This document shows, in pieces, positions 1-9,564 of a stretch of DNA of 64,000 nucleotides. The notes beneath the pieces are model-generated. The model was not told the origin of the DNA. It made no database searches and was given only the letters and a program-made list of their open reading frames with translations. The first letter of the stretch is position 1, and every line of letters starts with the position of its first letter. Position numbers and translations under genes: made by a program. This DNA comes from Saprospiraceae bacterium (lineage in GTDB: Bacteria; Bacteroidota; Bacteroidia; Chitinophagales; Saprospiraceae): contig JADJLN010000011.1 of NCBI GenBank assembly GCA_016710115.1, positions 1-64,000 on the forward strand, written 5' to 3'.

Positions 1-886
1 CACATTCCATCAACTCAGACAGCAACTCGTGCGCCTCCTTCGCACAAATGAGCCCTATCCCGATTGGCATCATATCCAACAATCTGTCAATCGATCAACG
101 CTGCAATCGTTGCCCGATCATGCCGACATTCAGGAAGTGCGCCAGCTGTTGGAACACCAGTTGCGGTCTACCAGCGAATTCATTGAAACACTCGGATGGT
201 TCAGTAACTGGACCGGATTCCAGTTTATTTCATTTGAGGAATTGGATCAGGAGGTGACTGGTGTCCGTCAACGCCTGGATCGCCTCCGGCGTTATCTCCC
301 GGATATCTTAACAGGAATCACCTATCGGGAGTGGATGAAAGACTTACCCGATCAGGTGAAGAGTTTACTGAAATCTGTGTCACCCAACCAGTTTCAGGCA
401 CTGAGCGATTCATTCTCCTGCTGGTACCTCTGCCGATGGATCGAACAAAAAACAACACGAGAAGACTGGGCCAATCTGTCGGACAGGAAGTCAGCGATGG
501 ATCTGGTGGAGCAACTTCAGGAAATCGGACTCGAAATCATCCAGGCCAGTTCGGATAATCACGCATTCCAGGAGCGGTTCTCCTGGTTCTCTATCGAGGA
601 GCAGCTTCTGCCTGATTCAAAGGCAGTTGTACCGACCATGGATCTGTACTGGCAATGTGAACCTCCTGGATCTGTCGCTTATGAAAACATACAGCTTTCA
701 CAATCCCAGGAAACCGCTCCTGAACTCAACCGGGTCATTTCCCTGATGGACCGTTTGGATCTCGAGCACAAAGGAGATCTACCTGCTCCTCTGCACATCC
801 AATCCGATTTCTGGCATCCGAATCAGCTCCTGTTCAAAAGAATCCTCACGGTAGAAAAGGAAGCAATACTGGCAGAACCTGAATAA
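1..886 (+). CDS. Unrecognised protein, 3' part only (starts before the window)
   Basis: The reading frame (codons beginning at base 2) is open from the window edge to the stop at 884-886, so the visible 294 codons are the C-terminal part of a longer protein. A GTG at 29 could act as a start, but the frame continues upstream without a stop, which argues against it. The sequence is mostly helical and rich in Leu, Gln, Trp and charged residues, with no signal peptide or membrane segment and no motif I can name. The next gene starts 22 bases downstream on the same strand, so the two may be co-transcribed. I do not recognise the family. Confidence 0.6.
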   Translation, partial: TFHQLRQQLVRLLRTNEPYPDWHHIQQSVNRSTLQSLPDHADIQEVRQLLEHQLRSTSEFIETLGWFSNWTGFQFISFEELDQEVTGVRQRLDRLRRYLPDILTGITYREWMKDLPDQVKSLLKSVSPNQFQALSDSFSCWYLCRWIEQKTTREDWANLSDRKSAMDLVEQLQEIGLEIIQASSDNHAFQERFSWFSIEEQLLPDSKAVVPTMDLYWQCEPPGSVAYENIQLSQSQETAPELNRVISLMDRLDLEHKGDLPAPLHIQSDFWHPNQLLFKRILTVEKEAILAEPE

Positions 887-908
887 TCCTTCCCTGCCTG
901 TTTCTGAT

Positions 909-1367
909 ATGGAAGTACCACTTCACCTGCCAGAATATCAATCCAGTTTACGCCTTCGGACCCGTGGAAACAGTCAGGAGGTTTGGGATCCTGTTCGAAA
1001 ACGATACGTAGTACTGACGTCTGAAGAGCTGATCCGGCAACTCTTCATTCAATTTCTTCTGATCGACAAAAAGGCCAGGCTCGCAGCACTGAGTGTCGAA
1101 CGGCAGGTGATGGTTTTCTGGCAGCGCCGTCGATATGATCTGATGATCCATAATCGGGATGGCAGCCCCCTTGTACTGGTTGAGGTCAAGGCACCTGAAG
1201 TGCCCATTTCACAACTTACCCTTGATCAGATCGCCCGGTATAACCTGGCTTTTGGAGTCTCCTGGCTGATCGTCAGCAACGGCGTTCAAACCTATTGCAT
1301 GCAGCTGGATCAGGAAAATGGATCCATCCAGTTTTGGAATGCCATTCCGGATTTCAACACTGATTGA
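909..1367 (+). CDS. Type I restriction HsdR_N-like nuclease-fold protein
   Basis: A 152-residue stand-alone protein resembling the N-terminal domain of HsdR (HSDR_N_2 family). It shows the PD-(D/E)xK nuclease core as RRRYDLMI, giving the Asp, followed by LVLVEVKAP, giving the E-x-K, and then a Q-x3-Y-like stretch, LTLDQIARYN. In Bacteroidota such short proteins are widespread, lie outside restriction loci and have no established role. There is no HsdM, HsdS or helicase domain here, so a complete type I system is not supported. The length of about 150 residues is usual for these stand-alone forms. It follows the partial gene by 22 bases. Confidence 0.8.
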   Translation: MEVPLHLPEYQSSLRLRTRGNSQEVWDPVRKRYVVLTSEELIRQLFIQFLLIDKKARLAALSVERQVMVFWQRRRYDLMIHNRDGSPLVLVEVKAPEVPISQLTLDQIARYNLAFGVSWLIVSNGVQTYCMQLDQENGSIQFWNAIPDFNTD

Positions 1368-1403
1368 GTACCTTTATCAGACCGAAAAAGGGGGAAAGAA
1401 TAC

Positions 1404-2366
1404 ATGCAAAACGAAAAGATCATTGTCACGGGTGCCGGAGGTCAGATCGGTCAGGTGCTGTTACAGGCATTGGCTGAACGATATGGACTGGATGCGGTCA
1501 TCGCCACAGATATACGACCGATTCCAAACTGGAAAGGCCGCTTTGTCACATTAAATGTCCTGGATCGAATAGGTCTGGAACAATTAATCGAAGAACAGGG
1601 AACAACCCAGATCTACCACCTGGCTGCAATCCTGTCCGCTACAGGAGAAAAGGACCCACTGATGACCTGGCAGGTCAATATGGACGGGTTGCTCAACATT
1701 CTCGAGACGGCGCGTACCAGGGGCATTGATCGGGTGTTCTATCCGAGTTCGATCGCTGTCTTCGGTGCCGGCATCGATCTGAATCAGGCCGGCCAACATG
1801 TTCCGCTCATTCCGTCTACAGTATACGGGATCACCAAAGCTGCAGGAGAAAACTGGGGTTATTATTATTTCCATCGATACGGGTTGGATGTCCGATCCTT
1901 GCGTTACCCGGGTATCATCGGCTATCAAAGTCCGCCCGGAGGTGGCACGACAGATTATGCTGTAGACATCTTCCATTATGCTGCTCGAAGAGAACCATAC
2001 ACCTGCTTTCTGGAAGCTGATGCACGATTGCCGATGATCTATATGGATGATGCTATTCGGGCGACACTGGATCTGATGGCTGCACCAAAAGATCAGGTCC
2101 GGATCCGGACCAGTTACAATTTGTCAGGGATGGATTTTGACCCCCGTGAATTGGCCGAAGCGATTCGGGAATTTGTTCCCGGTTTCGAGGTGAGCTACGC
2201 GCCTGACTTCCGTCAGGCCATCGCCGCCAGCTGGCCACAACGAATTGATGATACGCATGCCCGGCAAGACTGGGGATGGGCTCCAGCCTATTCGTTGCGT
2301 TCAATGACCAGAGATATGCTCGATCACCTGGAACAGACTATTTCCTCTGGCCAACCCACCCATTAA
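1404..2366 (+). CDS. tdh: L-threonine 3-dehydrogenase, short-chain (SDR) type
   Basis: A 320-residue extended SDR enzyme. The NAD-binding Rossmann motif GAGGQIGQ is at residues 10-17 and the catalytic Tyr141-x3-Lys145 lies in STVYGITKAAGE. Enzymes of this type oxidise L-threonine to 2-amino-3-ketobutyrate in the cytosol with NAD+. The assignment within the wide epimerase superfamily rests on the next gene, 12 bases downstream: kbl, whose product cleaves that unstable intermediate to glycine and acetyl-CoA. The pair is therefore a threonine degradation operon. A sugar-nucleotide epimerase is the alternative, but the neighbourhood makes it unlikely. Confidence 0.9.
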   Translation: MQNEKIIVTGAGGQIGQVLLQALAERYGLDAVIATDIRPIPNWKGRFVTLNVLDRIGLEQLIEEQGTTQIYHLAAILSATGEKDPLMTWQVNMDGLLNILETARTRGIDRVFYPSSIAVFGAGIDLNQAGQHVPLIPSTVYGITKAAGENWGYYYFHRYGLDVRSLRYPGIIGYQSPPGGGTTDYAVDIFHYAARREPYTCFLEADARLPMIYMDDAIRATLDLMAAPKDQVRIRTSYNLSGMDFDPRELAEAIREFVPGFEVSYAPDFRQAIAASWPQRIDDTHARQDWGWAPAYSLRSMTRDMLDHLEQTISSGQPTH

Positions 2367-2378
2367 GTTATTGCCTTT

Positions 2379-3569
2379 ATGTATACTCATGTAAAAACAC
2401 AACTGGCCGAGGAGATCCAATCGAGCAGAGATGCCGGACTGTATAAAAAGGAGCGGGTCATCACGAGTCCGCAAGGTGCTGAGCTCCATACGGACCAGGG
2501 TCTGGATGTGTTGAACTTTTGTGCCAACAACTACCTGGGATTATCTTCTCATCCAGAGGTCCTGAAGGCGGCCAAGGAATCGCTCGATTCGCATGGTTAT
2601 GGATTGTCTTCCGTGCGCTTTATTTGTGGGACGCAGGATATACACAAGCGACTGGAATCGGATATTGCTGCATTTGTCGGGATGGAAGATGCGATCCTCT
2701 ATGCTGCTGCTTTCGATGCGAACGGAGGGTTGTTTGAACCACTGCTCCAGGAACAGGATGCCATTATTTCAGATGAGCTCAACCATGCATCGATCATTGA
2801 TGGGATCCGGTTGTGCAAAGCGCAGCGCTTGCGCTACAAACACAATGACATGGCAGACCTGGAGGTGCAACTCCAGGCGACCAGTTCTGCACGCAGGCGA
2901 TTGATCGCTACGGATGGAGTCTTCTCTATGGATGGCACGATTGCCCGGCTGGATAAAATCTGTGATCTGGCCGACAGGTATGACGCCATGGTCATGATCG
3001 ATGAATGTCATGCCAGTGGGTTCATGGGAAAAACAGGAAGAGGCACACACGAATACCGGGGTGTGATGGATCGGATTGATATCGTCACGGGTACATTTGG
3101 CAAAGCACTGGGTGGGGCATCCGGAGGATTTACAGCGGCAAGGAAAGAAATTGTCGAATTATTGCGGCAGCGCAGCCGACCCTACCTCTTTTCCAATACG
3201 TTGGCTCCCTCGATTGCAGGTGCTTCAATCAAAGTACTGGACCTCTTGCGCAGCAGTACCGCACTCCGGGATAAACTGGAAGCAAATACACGTTATTTCA
3301 GAGATGCCATGACCCGGGCCGGGTTTGACATTCTCCCTGGCGATCATCCGATTGTACCGATCATGCTGTATGACGCTGTCTTGTCCCAACAGTTTGCAGA
3401 GCAATTGCTCAAGGAAGGCATCTACGTGATCGGCTTCTATTTTCCTGTGGTTCCGAAAGGAAAGGCACGCATTCGGGTACAGGTTTCAGCAGGGCATGAA
3501 CCCGAGCACCTGGATCGCGCTATTGCTGCATTTACAAAAGTCGGTAGATCATTAGGTGTGATCAGTTGA
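2379..3569 (+). CDS. kbl: 2-amino-3-ketobutyrate CoA ligase (glycine C-acetyltransferase)
   Basis: A 396-residue fold-type I PLP enzyme of the alpha-oxoamine synthase family, of usual length. The PLP lysine is Lys242 in GTFGKALGG, and the cofactor-binding Asp-x-x-His is in MIDECHASG (about 206-214). It converts 2-amino-3-ketobutyrate and CoA to glycine and acetyl-CoA. It directly follows the threonine dehydrogenase gene, which supplies its substrate, and this distinguishes it from BioF or 5-aminolevulinate synthase paralogues. The frame is intact over its whole length. It converges with the aspartate kinase gene on the other strand, with stop codons 12 bases apart. Confidence 0.95.
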   Translation: MYTHVKTQLAEEIQSSRDAGLYKKERVITSPQGAELHTDQGLDVLNFCANNYLGLSSHPEVLKAAKESLDSHGYGLSSVRFICGTQDIHKRLESDIAAFVGMEDAILYAAAFDANGGLFEPLLQEQDAIISDELNHASIIDGIRLCKAQRLRYKHNDMADLEVQLQATSSARRRLIATDGVFSMDGTIARLDKICDLADRYDAMVMIDECHASGFMGKTGRGTHEYRGVMDRIDIVTGTFGKALGGASGGFTAARKEIVELLRQRSRPYLFSNTLAPSIAGASIKVLDLLRSSTALRDKLEANTRYFRDAMTRAGFDILPGDHPIVPIMLYDAVLSQQFAEQLLKEGIYVIGFYFPVVPKGKARIRVQVSAGHEPEHLDRAIAAFTKVGRSLGVIS

Positions 3570-3581
3570 TCCTCAGCGAGA

Positions 3582-4871
3582 TCAGTTTTCAATACGACTC
3601 ATCATCGGTACGGTCTTGGCCACAAATTGAACCGTATCCCGAATATGCTCTTCCAGGAAGATGATCTTCCCTTTCCTGAGGTTATCCAGGAGATCAGGCT
3701 GGGCATGGCGGACGGTGATCAGTTCGAGCTCATCCTCGCGTTGCACCTTGAAATCCTTTTCAATGCCGGATATAAAATCATCCACCTTATCCGGTGCATG
3801 ATTCACACAAATGGAAAAACTGATCGCCGAATTCTGCATGATGTTGACCTGTAACCGCAGATCGGCAATTTTCTGGAAGAGCAAGCTGAGATGATGTTCG
3901 GCAACAAACGAAAAGTCGCGCGTGGAAATACTCAATAAAGTCTGTTGTTGTTCAAGCGTGACGATTGGCGGGTACAGGTCTTCGATGTCAGAAGAAATCA
4001 GAGTGCCCTCACCTTCCGGATCAATAAAGGATTTTACGAACAACGGAATCGACTTGTTCTGAAGCGGTTTGATTGTCTTCGGGTGGATGACCTTTGCTCC
4101 ATAATATGTCATTTCGATGGCTTCCCTGTAGGACAATCTGTCTAGTTTGGTCACATTGGCAAACAACCTCGGGTCACCTGTCAGAACACCGGGCACATCT
4201 TTCCAGATGGTCATACTTTCCCCGTTCAGACAGAATGTGAAGATAGCCGTCGTGTAGTCTGATCCTTCTCTTCCGAGCGTTGTCGTCGCATTATCCATGG
4301 TGCTCGCAATAAATCCCTGGGTGAGCACGAATCCTGGTTGGCTCAACATGGGCCGCACCTTCGCCTCCATACGCTTCCCGGTCTCCTCCCAGTTCACCCA
4401 ACCTTCCCGATGGATGTCATCCGTGATAATCACTTCTCTGGCATCCAGCCACAGGGTCGGGAGGCCATCATGCTGGAGAAAGGCCTGGACGATACGGGAG
4501 GATGCCAATTCGCCAACGCAGATGATCTGGTCGTACATGTAATCATAATTGGCATGCGGGGGTTCGTCCAGGACCCAATAGGCCTCGACAAACGTATCAT
4601 TCAAAGCGACAAATACCTCATGACCTTCCGGCAACAATTCCTGGGCGAGGGAATAATGAAATTGACGGATCTGATCCATGAGTTGTTTTGCAGAGCCATC
4701 CTGTCTGGCATGAGCGGCCACCACTTCCTCGAGTGCATTTGTCGTTTTTCCCATGGCAGATACGACGATCACCAGGTTTTCATCACCAAACCGGTGAAGG
4801 ATAGAGGCCACATTGCGGACGGCGGACGCATCCTTGAGACTGGATCCACCAAACTTGAACATTCTTGCCAT
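3582..4871 (-). CDS. Aspartate kinase (monofunctional, ACT-regulated)
   Basis: Catalyses ATP-dependent phosphorylation of L-aspartate, the first step toward lysine, threonine and methionine. The amino-acid kinase motif KFGGSS is at the extreme N-terminus, GREGSDYT is near residue 205, and the last roughly 110 residues form two ACT-like regulatory domains. No homoserine dehydrogenase domain follows, so it is not a ThrA fusion. An in-frame ATG lies at 4886, but a promoter (TTTG, 18 bp, TACCTTTG) ends at 4895, leaving almost no leader. The ATG at 4871 (MARMFKFGG) fits better and is used here. The family paralogue (LysC-like or ThrA-like regulation) cannot be told from sequence alone. Confidence 0.92.
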   Translation of the reverse strand: MARMFKFGGSSLKDASAVRNVASILHRFGDENLVIVVSAMGKTTNALEEVVAAHARQDGSAKQLMDQIRQFHYSLAQELLPEGHEVFVALNDTFVEAYWVLDEPPHANYDYMYDQIICVGELASSRIVQAFLQHDGLPTLWLDAREVIITDDIHREGWVNWEETGKRMEAKVRPMLSQPGFVLTQGFIASTMDNATTTLGREGSDYTTAIFTFCLNGESMTIWKDVPGVLTGDPRLFANVTKLDRLSYREAIEMTYYGAKVIHPKTIKPLQNKSIPLFVKSFIDPEGEGTLISSDIEDLYPPIVTLEQQQTLLSISTRDFSFVAEHHLSLLFQKIADLRLQVNIMQNSAISFSICVNHAPDKVDDFISGIEKDFKVQREDELELITVRHAQPDLLDNLRKGKIIFLEEHIRDTVQFVAKTVPMMSRIEN

Positions 4872-4894
4872 AATACTGCGGGACATTTTCAGCG

Positions 4895-4924
4895 CAAAGG
4901 TACATGTTCGAACTATTCCTCAAA
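4895..4924 (-). promoter_or_regulatory. Bacteroidota-type promoter of the aspartate kinase gene
   Basis: On the minus strand a TTTG (-33 element, 4924-4921) is followed after 18 bp by TACCTTTG (-7 element, consensus TAnnTTTG, 4902-4895). This is one of the few places in the window where both elements match. The expected transcription start is near 4890. Confidence 0.65.
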
Positions 4925-4930
4925 AGAAAG

Positions 4931-6287
4931 TCAATTACCCGCATGTGCAATGGCAACAAAGTCGCCCAGTTTCCATTCCTGCAGTTTATCAAGAGAACTT
5001 ACCAATGGACCCAGCAAGTCTTTCAACATCAGATCATGGAGTGATCCATCCTCATGAGCCAGCCATTCGAAATAAGGCAAGATCCGGTTTGAGAATAAAT
5101 CACGTATATGTTCAAGTGAATGACAGTCCTGAAAAGCCCCTCCGGGAAATTGGAGAGCAGCTCCCCTGTGTTCAAGAATGACTCTGTTGATAGACTGCCA
5201 CAATGCCTGTGTCGACAACGACCGAATTCTGGGCCACTCCTGGGGTCTGCTCTGAGCATCGAGATGGATAAATCGGAACACTTTGCTCATCAGAAAGGCC
5301 TTGCCCTCGGTCCAATTCGGAATCGATGACGCTGTCCCGATCAGGAACAGATTGGGAGGAAGGGCAAATCCTGTTTTCGAACCTGGAAGAAGAGCTGTTT
5401 GGGCACACCTGCATCCTTCGCGACGACGACTATCCAGCATTGGCAGTACATCTCCGAATATCTGTTGTGGATCAATGGAGTCCATATGTTCCATGATCAG
5501 GATGTACTTTTTTGCCGCCTGGAGGACGCCTTGTGGTAGGATATCCATCTGAATATCCTGATAGGGGTCATCTCCTGTGGCTTCAGGTACTGTCGATGCA
5601 GCGGCAAACGCATGCTGAAATTGGGCAAACTGGGACCATACCGCTTCAAATGCAGAGGCGTTCTCTCCTGTCAGGATCGCCTGCCAGCGGGTCGTGACTA
5701 CCTGTGGATCCACTTCATTTTGCTGGACCAGAAACAGTTGTCTGATCTTACTTCGCTTGATCCGAATTAATTGGAATGTCTTTGGTTTGCGTAACAGGAT
5801 GTCGCCATTCTTCTGGATCGAATGCAAGAAAAAAGGATCCTGATTGCCTACTGTAGGAATTTGTTCTCCAGTCTTCTGAAGGTGATGGAGGAATCCAGAG
5901 TATAATTCCTTGAAATCAACATCGGGAACAATTTCCGGTTTCTGTTGCAACAGGTGTTCGATGAGGTTCCCTCTTGCTTCTGTTGCCATCTGCTTCAGAA
6001 CACCATCATGGACAACCACATTGTCGGACAGAAAGAGACAACGTTCAATCAGGTCTGCATAGGTCCAGCCAGGATGCATGACAAGGAGGCATATCTGCCC
6101 TTCATTGACCAGTGCATTATACCGATCATAAAGTTGAGGAGGAGGCCATGCGGCAACTTTCTGAACAGGGCACCTGGTCTGCCAGTGAAACAGCCAGCTG
6201 GGATGCATACGTCCGTTTACCGGTTCCGGGGTGACCGTAAATCAGATAATTGAGAGGTGGGCTGGAATAGGTCTTGCTCTTCTCCAT
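4931..6287 (-). CDS. McrB-like AAA+ ATPase with degenerate Walker B (frameshifted)
   Basis: The N-terminus, ATG at 6287, carries a clear Walker A, YGHPGTGKRTY. The frame then shifts between about 6250 and 6160 and continues to the stop at 4931. The second frame resembles the McrB/AAA_5 core: a segment like the McrB sensor region (LLVMHPGWTYADLIE), then YILIMEHMDS where McrB has a Walker B of the form LIIDEINR, then IFGDVLPML and LFLIGTASS. Aligned this way the Walker B Asp is Glu, the catalytic Glu is His, and the arginine-finger region (normally LRRRF) is not conserved. No McrC nuclease is adjacent. Nucleotide binding is plausible but hydrolysis is doubtful. The frameshift probably is sequence error; the substitutions are not explained that way. 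Confidence 0.7.
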
Positions 6288-6291
6288 GCAC

Positions 6292-6321
6292 TAAAGGTAC
6301 ATGCCTGAACGCAAGTTCAAA
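6292..6321 (-). promoter_or_regulatory. Promoter of the McrB-like gene
   Basis: The minus strand has TTTG (6321-6318), an 18 bp spacer and TACCTTTA (6299-6292), one mismatch from TAnnTTTG. The element ends 5 bases before the ATG at 6287, which would give a leaderless transcript if that start is right. Confidence 0.5.
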
Positions 6322-6412
6322 ATGGGATGGACCAGCGAAGAAAAGGGTGACAGCCGCCTGGACATTCCAAAGGATGTCAGGAATCCTGCCAAACGAAAGG
6401 AGAGCCGGGAAA

Positions 6413-6805
6413 TTAGAATGAGAAGGACTTGGTCACTTCGCCGATGTAGCCTTCCAGAACAATCTGGTAACGGCCGGATGGGAGAGCATTCAGGTTCAGT
6501 TCATAGATACTGTTGACCGGAAGATGATCAACGCGATCCTGCAACAAGGTTTCCCCTTTGGCAGACACCAGCTGTACTGATTTGATATTCTGCTTCAGGG
6601 ATTCGAAATCGATAAAACAGACTTTACTGGACAGGTCCAGAAAAAAAGCATCCTGTGGATCCAGGAAGGCAGCCTCCTCACTGGAGGTTAAGGACAGATT
6701 CTCCATCACTGGAGCGGAGTGAACACTGGAAAGAGATTGAGCCGTGATGGAGGCGCTGATCATAACCCCTCCGAGGATCAATAAAAATTTCAAATTCGTT
6801 CTCAT
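6413..6805 (-). CDS. Small secreted protein of unknown function
   Basis: A 130-residue protein with a typical signal peptide: basic start MRTNLK, hydrophobic core LLILGGVMISASI, and cleavage expected after TAQ near residue 23. The C-terminal half (NSIYELNLNALPSGRYQIVL) has the strand pattern of small Bacteroidota beta-sandwich modules and of type IX secretion C-terminal domains, but it lacks the surrounding conserved residues, so I do not call it a sorting signal. It stands alone, convergent with nothing, and has its own promoter-like element. Function is unknown. Confidence 0.7.
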   Translation of the reverse strand: MRTNLKFLLILGGVMISASITAQSLSSVHSAPVMENLSLTSSEEAAFLDPQDAFFLDLSSKVCFIDFESLKQNIKSVQLVSAKGETLLQDRVDHLPVNSIYELNLNALPSGRYQIVLEGYIGEVTKSFSF

Positions 6806-6841
6806 AGTTTGGCTTGGTGTACAACTGATAATTCGGATTCA

Positions 6842-6849
6842 CAAAGATA
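6842..6849 (-). promoter_or_regulatory. -7 promoter element of the small secreted protein gene
   Basis: Exact TAnnTTTG match (TATCTTTG, minus strand 6849-6842) about 37 bases before the start at 6805. No good -33 TTTG is seen at the right distance. Confidence 0.45.
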
Positions 6850-7112
6850 TCCCTCCTTGGTTTAAAATAAAAATCCGAATTGAAGCACAGAAATCATCAT
6901 TTATTCTGTCGATATGATAATTTCAACTTTCATTTAAGCCCGCAGTCGAAAAAAAGTTCTATTAAGTTCTAAAGTTCGGTTCTCATGCGAAGATGAATTT
7001 GGATAAAAAATGGGCAAAATTTTTATTTAACAGAATTTATATAAAGTATTTTGACAATTACGTGATTGTTTCATAATTATATTTGGCTATTTTATAATTA
7101 TCAATATAATAT
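6850..7112. other. AT-rich intergenic region without a recognised gene
   Basis: About 260 bases, visibly more AT-rich than the surroundings, between the small secreted protein gene and the NUDIX gene. On the plus strand TTTG (7050-7053) and TATATTTG (7078-7085) resemble promoter elements but are 24 bp apart, and no plus-strand gene follows within 600 bases. I see no ORF or strong hairpin. Confidence 0.4.
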
Positions 7113-7725
7113 TCAATTCGAGAAGATGTCCTTTACCATGTCACGAATGTTGCGAAATGTCTGTTTTTCAGCATTCAGATACGTTTCGGGTGACATCCAT
7201 GTCACTTCCTCAATGCCCTCTTCCTTTTGAGGCACTAGATGTTGCTGCTCAGCAGCCATCAAAAACCAATCCGTATGTTTCAGGAAGCGGCGCTTTTTTT
7301 TCCTTGAACAAATGCCAGGTTTCTCCCAGGTAATCCCCACAAACGACATGGGTCAACCCGGTTTCTTCCATGACCTCTCGAATGGCCGTTTCTTTTATGC
7401 CCTCTCCTGGCTCCTGTTTCCCTTTTGGCAAGTCCAGAACACCTTTTCGATAGATGACCAGAATCTCCCCTGCCGGATTACGTACCAGTCCACCACCAGC
7501 TTCCACAATAATGAACAACTGTCGAAAATCAGACCATAATCGATCCAGATCCTCATGGTACAACCAGACCTGCTCTCTTCCTGACCGTTTTTCAAACGCA
7601 TCCAGAAACGGAAAGAAGGTTTTGGGCTTTCCACGATATCGGGACACCAGTGTCCAGTCACCCGCCGATTCGGGCAGATGATCAGCGAGTACCAACAGAT
7701 GCTCGTTGCAGTATATTTTATACAT
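7113..7725 (-). CDS. NUDIX hydrolase (frameshifted at a T8 homopolymer)
   Basis: Two overlapping frames join into one protein of about 203 residues. The first (start 7725) holds the complete Nudix box GKQEPGEGIKETAIREVMEE followed by TGL, with the catalytic Glu residues in REVMEE. The second supplies the last 65 residues (KHTDWFLMAAEQ, then EVTWMSPE), a usual end for the family. The break is in the run of eight T at about 7294-7301, as expected from a homopolymer miscount. The substrate (a nucleoside diphosphate derivative) cannot be predicted. It is divergent from pyrE with starts 22 bases apart, a pairing also known from other Bacteroidota. Confidence 0.85.
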
Positions 7726-7747
7726 TTACAGGCTGTTTTTGAGCACT

Positions 7748-8404
7748 ATGACCGAACCAGACCACGCTTCTCGATTCGCTGAGGCCCTGCTGCAAATTAA
7801 TGCAATTCGTCTCAGTCCACAAAAGCCATTCACATGGGCCTCGGGGCTCAAGTCGCCCGTGTATTGTGACAACAGGCTACTCCTCTCCTACCCTGATCTT
7901 CGGCAGCTGGCCATTGATGGCCTGGTTTCTTTGATCGCGAAGACGAGTCAATTCGACGCCATTGCCGGTGTAGCCACAGCAGGAATCCCGCACGGCGTGC
8001 TGCTGGCGGATCGGCTTTCACTCCCATTTCTTTATGTACGAAGCAAACCAAAAGAACATGGGAAAGGCAATCAGATCGAGGGGCTGTGTAAACCGGGACA
8101 GCGCATTCTGGTTGTCGAAGACCTGATCAGTACTGGCGGAAGTTCCATCCAGGCCGTTGAGGCCCTCCACCAGGCGGGCGCTGAAGTTGTCGGAGTCATC
8201 GCTCTGTTTACCTACGGATTTCCAGAAACCGCCATGCGATTTGATGCTGCATCCATTCCTGTCCATACTGTAAGTAACTACTCTGCCATGTTGAAGGTGG
8301 CCAGTCAGACTGGCCAGATAACTCAAGAAGAAGCCACCCTGATGAGCAGCTGGTACAAAGACCCTCGGTCATGGTCTGACCGGTTTGTTCAACATCCTGT
8401 CTGA
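7748..8404 (+). CDS. pyrE: Orotate phosphoribosyltransferase
   Basis: Converts orotate and PRPP to orotidine 5'-monophosphate in de novo pyrimidine synthesis. The 218-residue product carries the PRPP-binding loop ILVVEDLISTGGSS and the substrate-contacting YVRSKPKEHGKGNQIEG region (split for reading: YVRSKPKEHG, then KGNQIEG). The ATG at 7748 is preferred over the upstream in-frame start at 7706, which would overlap the divergent NUDIX gene and add a hydrophobic stretch foreign to the family. Length and frame are normal. Confidence 0.95.
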   Translation: MTEPDHASRFAEALLQINAIRLSPQKPFTWASGLKSPVYCDNRLLLSYPDLRQLAIDGLVSLIAKTSQFDAIAGVATAGIPHGVLLADRLSLPFLYVRSKPKEHGKGNQIEGLCKPGQRILVVEDLISTGGSSIQAVEALHQAGAEVVGVIALFTYGFPETAMRFDAASIPVHTVSNYSAMLKVASQTGQITQEEATLMSSWYKDPRSWSDRFVQHPV

Positions 8405-8470
8405 CGTCCCGGCATACTCATCAACTTTTTATTCGATTTTGCGTACATCAGCTAGAACGTGACAACATCT

Positions 8471-9551
8471 ATGAAAATACTGAATAAAGCCTCTGAAGCC
8501 TTTTTGCAACGCTATCTGGATAACCATGCTCCAACCGGTTATGAGTCTTCCGGCCAAAAGATCTGGCTTGAGTATCTCAAGCCTTATGTCGATGAGGTGC
8601 ATCTGGACAATTATGGATCCGCCTATGGCGTGATCAATCCGGGCAAAGACTTCCGCGTAGTCATCGAGGCACATGCTGACGAAATCTCCTGGTTTGTCAA
8701 TTATATCACGGAAGACGGCTTTATCAACGTGGTGCGCAATGGTGGTTCCGATCATCAGATCGCGCCCTCCATGCGTGTACATATCCATACGAAAGAGGGA
8801 ATCGTCAAGGGTGTATTCGGTTGGCCTGCCATTCATTTGCGGAAAGGAAAGGATGCCAACCTGGCACCTTCTCTGGAGAATATTTTTGTGGATATCGGAG
8901 CCAAGAATAAGGATGAGGTCCTCAAGAAAGGCATCCACGTCGGTTGTGTCATCACCTTCGAAGACAGTATGACGACACTGAACGGACGATTCATCGTCGG
9001 ACGCGCCCTGGACAACCGCATTGGCGGATTCTGTATTGCCCAAGGTTGCCCGCTTGATCAGGGAGAACAAGATCGAACTACCCTATTCACTCTATATTGT
9101 CAATGCCGTCCAGGAAGAGGTCGGACTTCGTGGAGCAGAAATGGTAGCCCGTACCATTGATCCGCACGTTGCCATCATTACAGATGTCACTCATGACACG
9201 TATACGCCACTGATCAATAAGAGCATCAATGGCGAGATCAAGTGTGGAGAAGGACCGACTGTGACCTATGCTCCCGCAGTCCATAATACCCTGCGCGATC
9301 TGGTCATTGAAACTGCCGAGGCGAACAAGATTCCGTTTCAACGGGAAGCCTCCTCGAGGTCGACCGGTACAGATACAGATGCCTTTGCCTATTCCAATGG
9401 TGGTGTGCCGGCATGCCTGGTTTCACTGCCCTTGCGCTATATGCATACCACCGTGGAAATGGCACACAGAGACGATGTGACCAACCTGGTTCAGCTGTTG
9501 TATCACAGTGTCCAGAAGATTTCCTACCAGCATAACTTCAAATATTTCTGA
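8471..9551 (+). CDS. M42 family metallopeptidase / glutamyl aminopeptidase (frameshifted)
   Basis: A cytosolic dinuclear-metal aminopeptidase of about 359 residues once its two frames are joined. Ligands and catalytic residues appear in order: His in IEAHADEISW, the bridging Asp in GRALDNRIGG, the Glu pair in NAVQEEVGLRG, Asp in IITDVTHDT, and His in MHTTVEMAH. The reading frame shifts by one base near 9030-9045, just after GRALDNRIGGF. Everything on both sides is conserved, so a single indel is the only defect. The ATG at 8471 is used; a GTG four codons upstream is possible. The stop precedes the UbiA-like gene start by 13 bases. Confidence 0.88.
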
Positions 9552-9564
9552 TCCTGAAGTCACG

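Noticed and set aside
909..1367. Part of a type I restriction-modification system
   Set aside because: Only an HsdR_N-like domain is present; no helicase, methyltransferase or specificity gene is near.
4338..5057. Long plus-strand ORF (239 codons) opposite aspartate kinase and the McrB-like gene
   Set aside because: Antisense shadow: no family features, while the minus strand is clearly coding.
6413..6805. T9SS-sorted protein
   Set aside because: The C-terminal strand pattern is suggestive, but the PNP-like start and Gly-x-Y-hydrophobic end of the domain are incomplete.
7050..7085. Plus-strand promoter in the AT-rich spacer
   Set aside because: The spacing of 24 bp is too long and no plus-strand gene follows within 600 bases.
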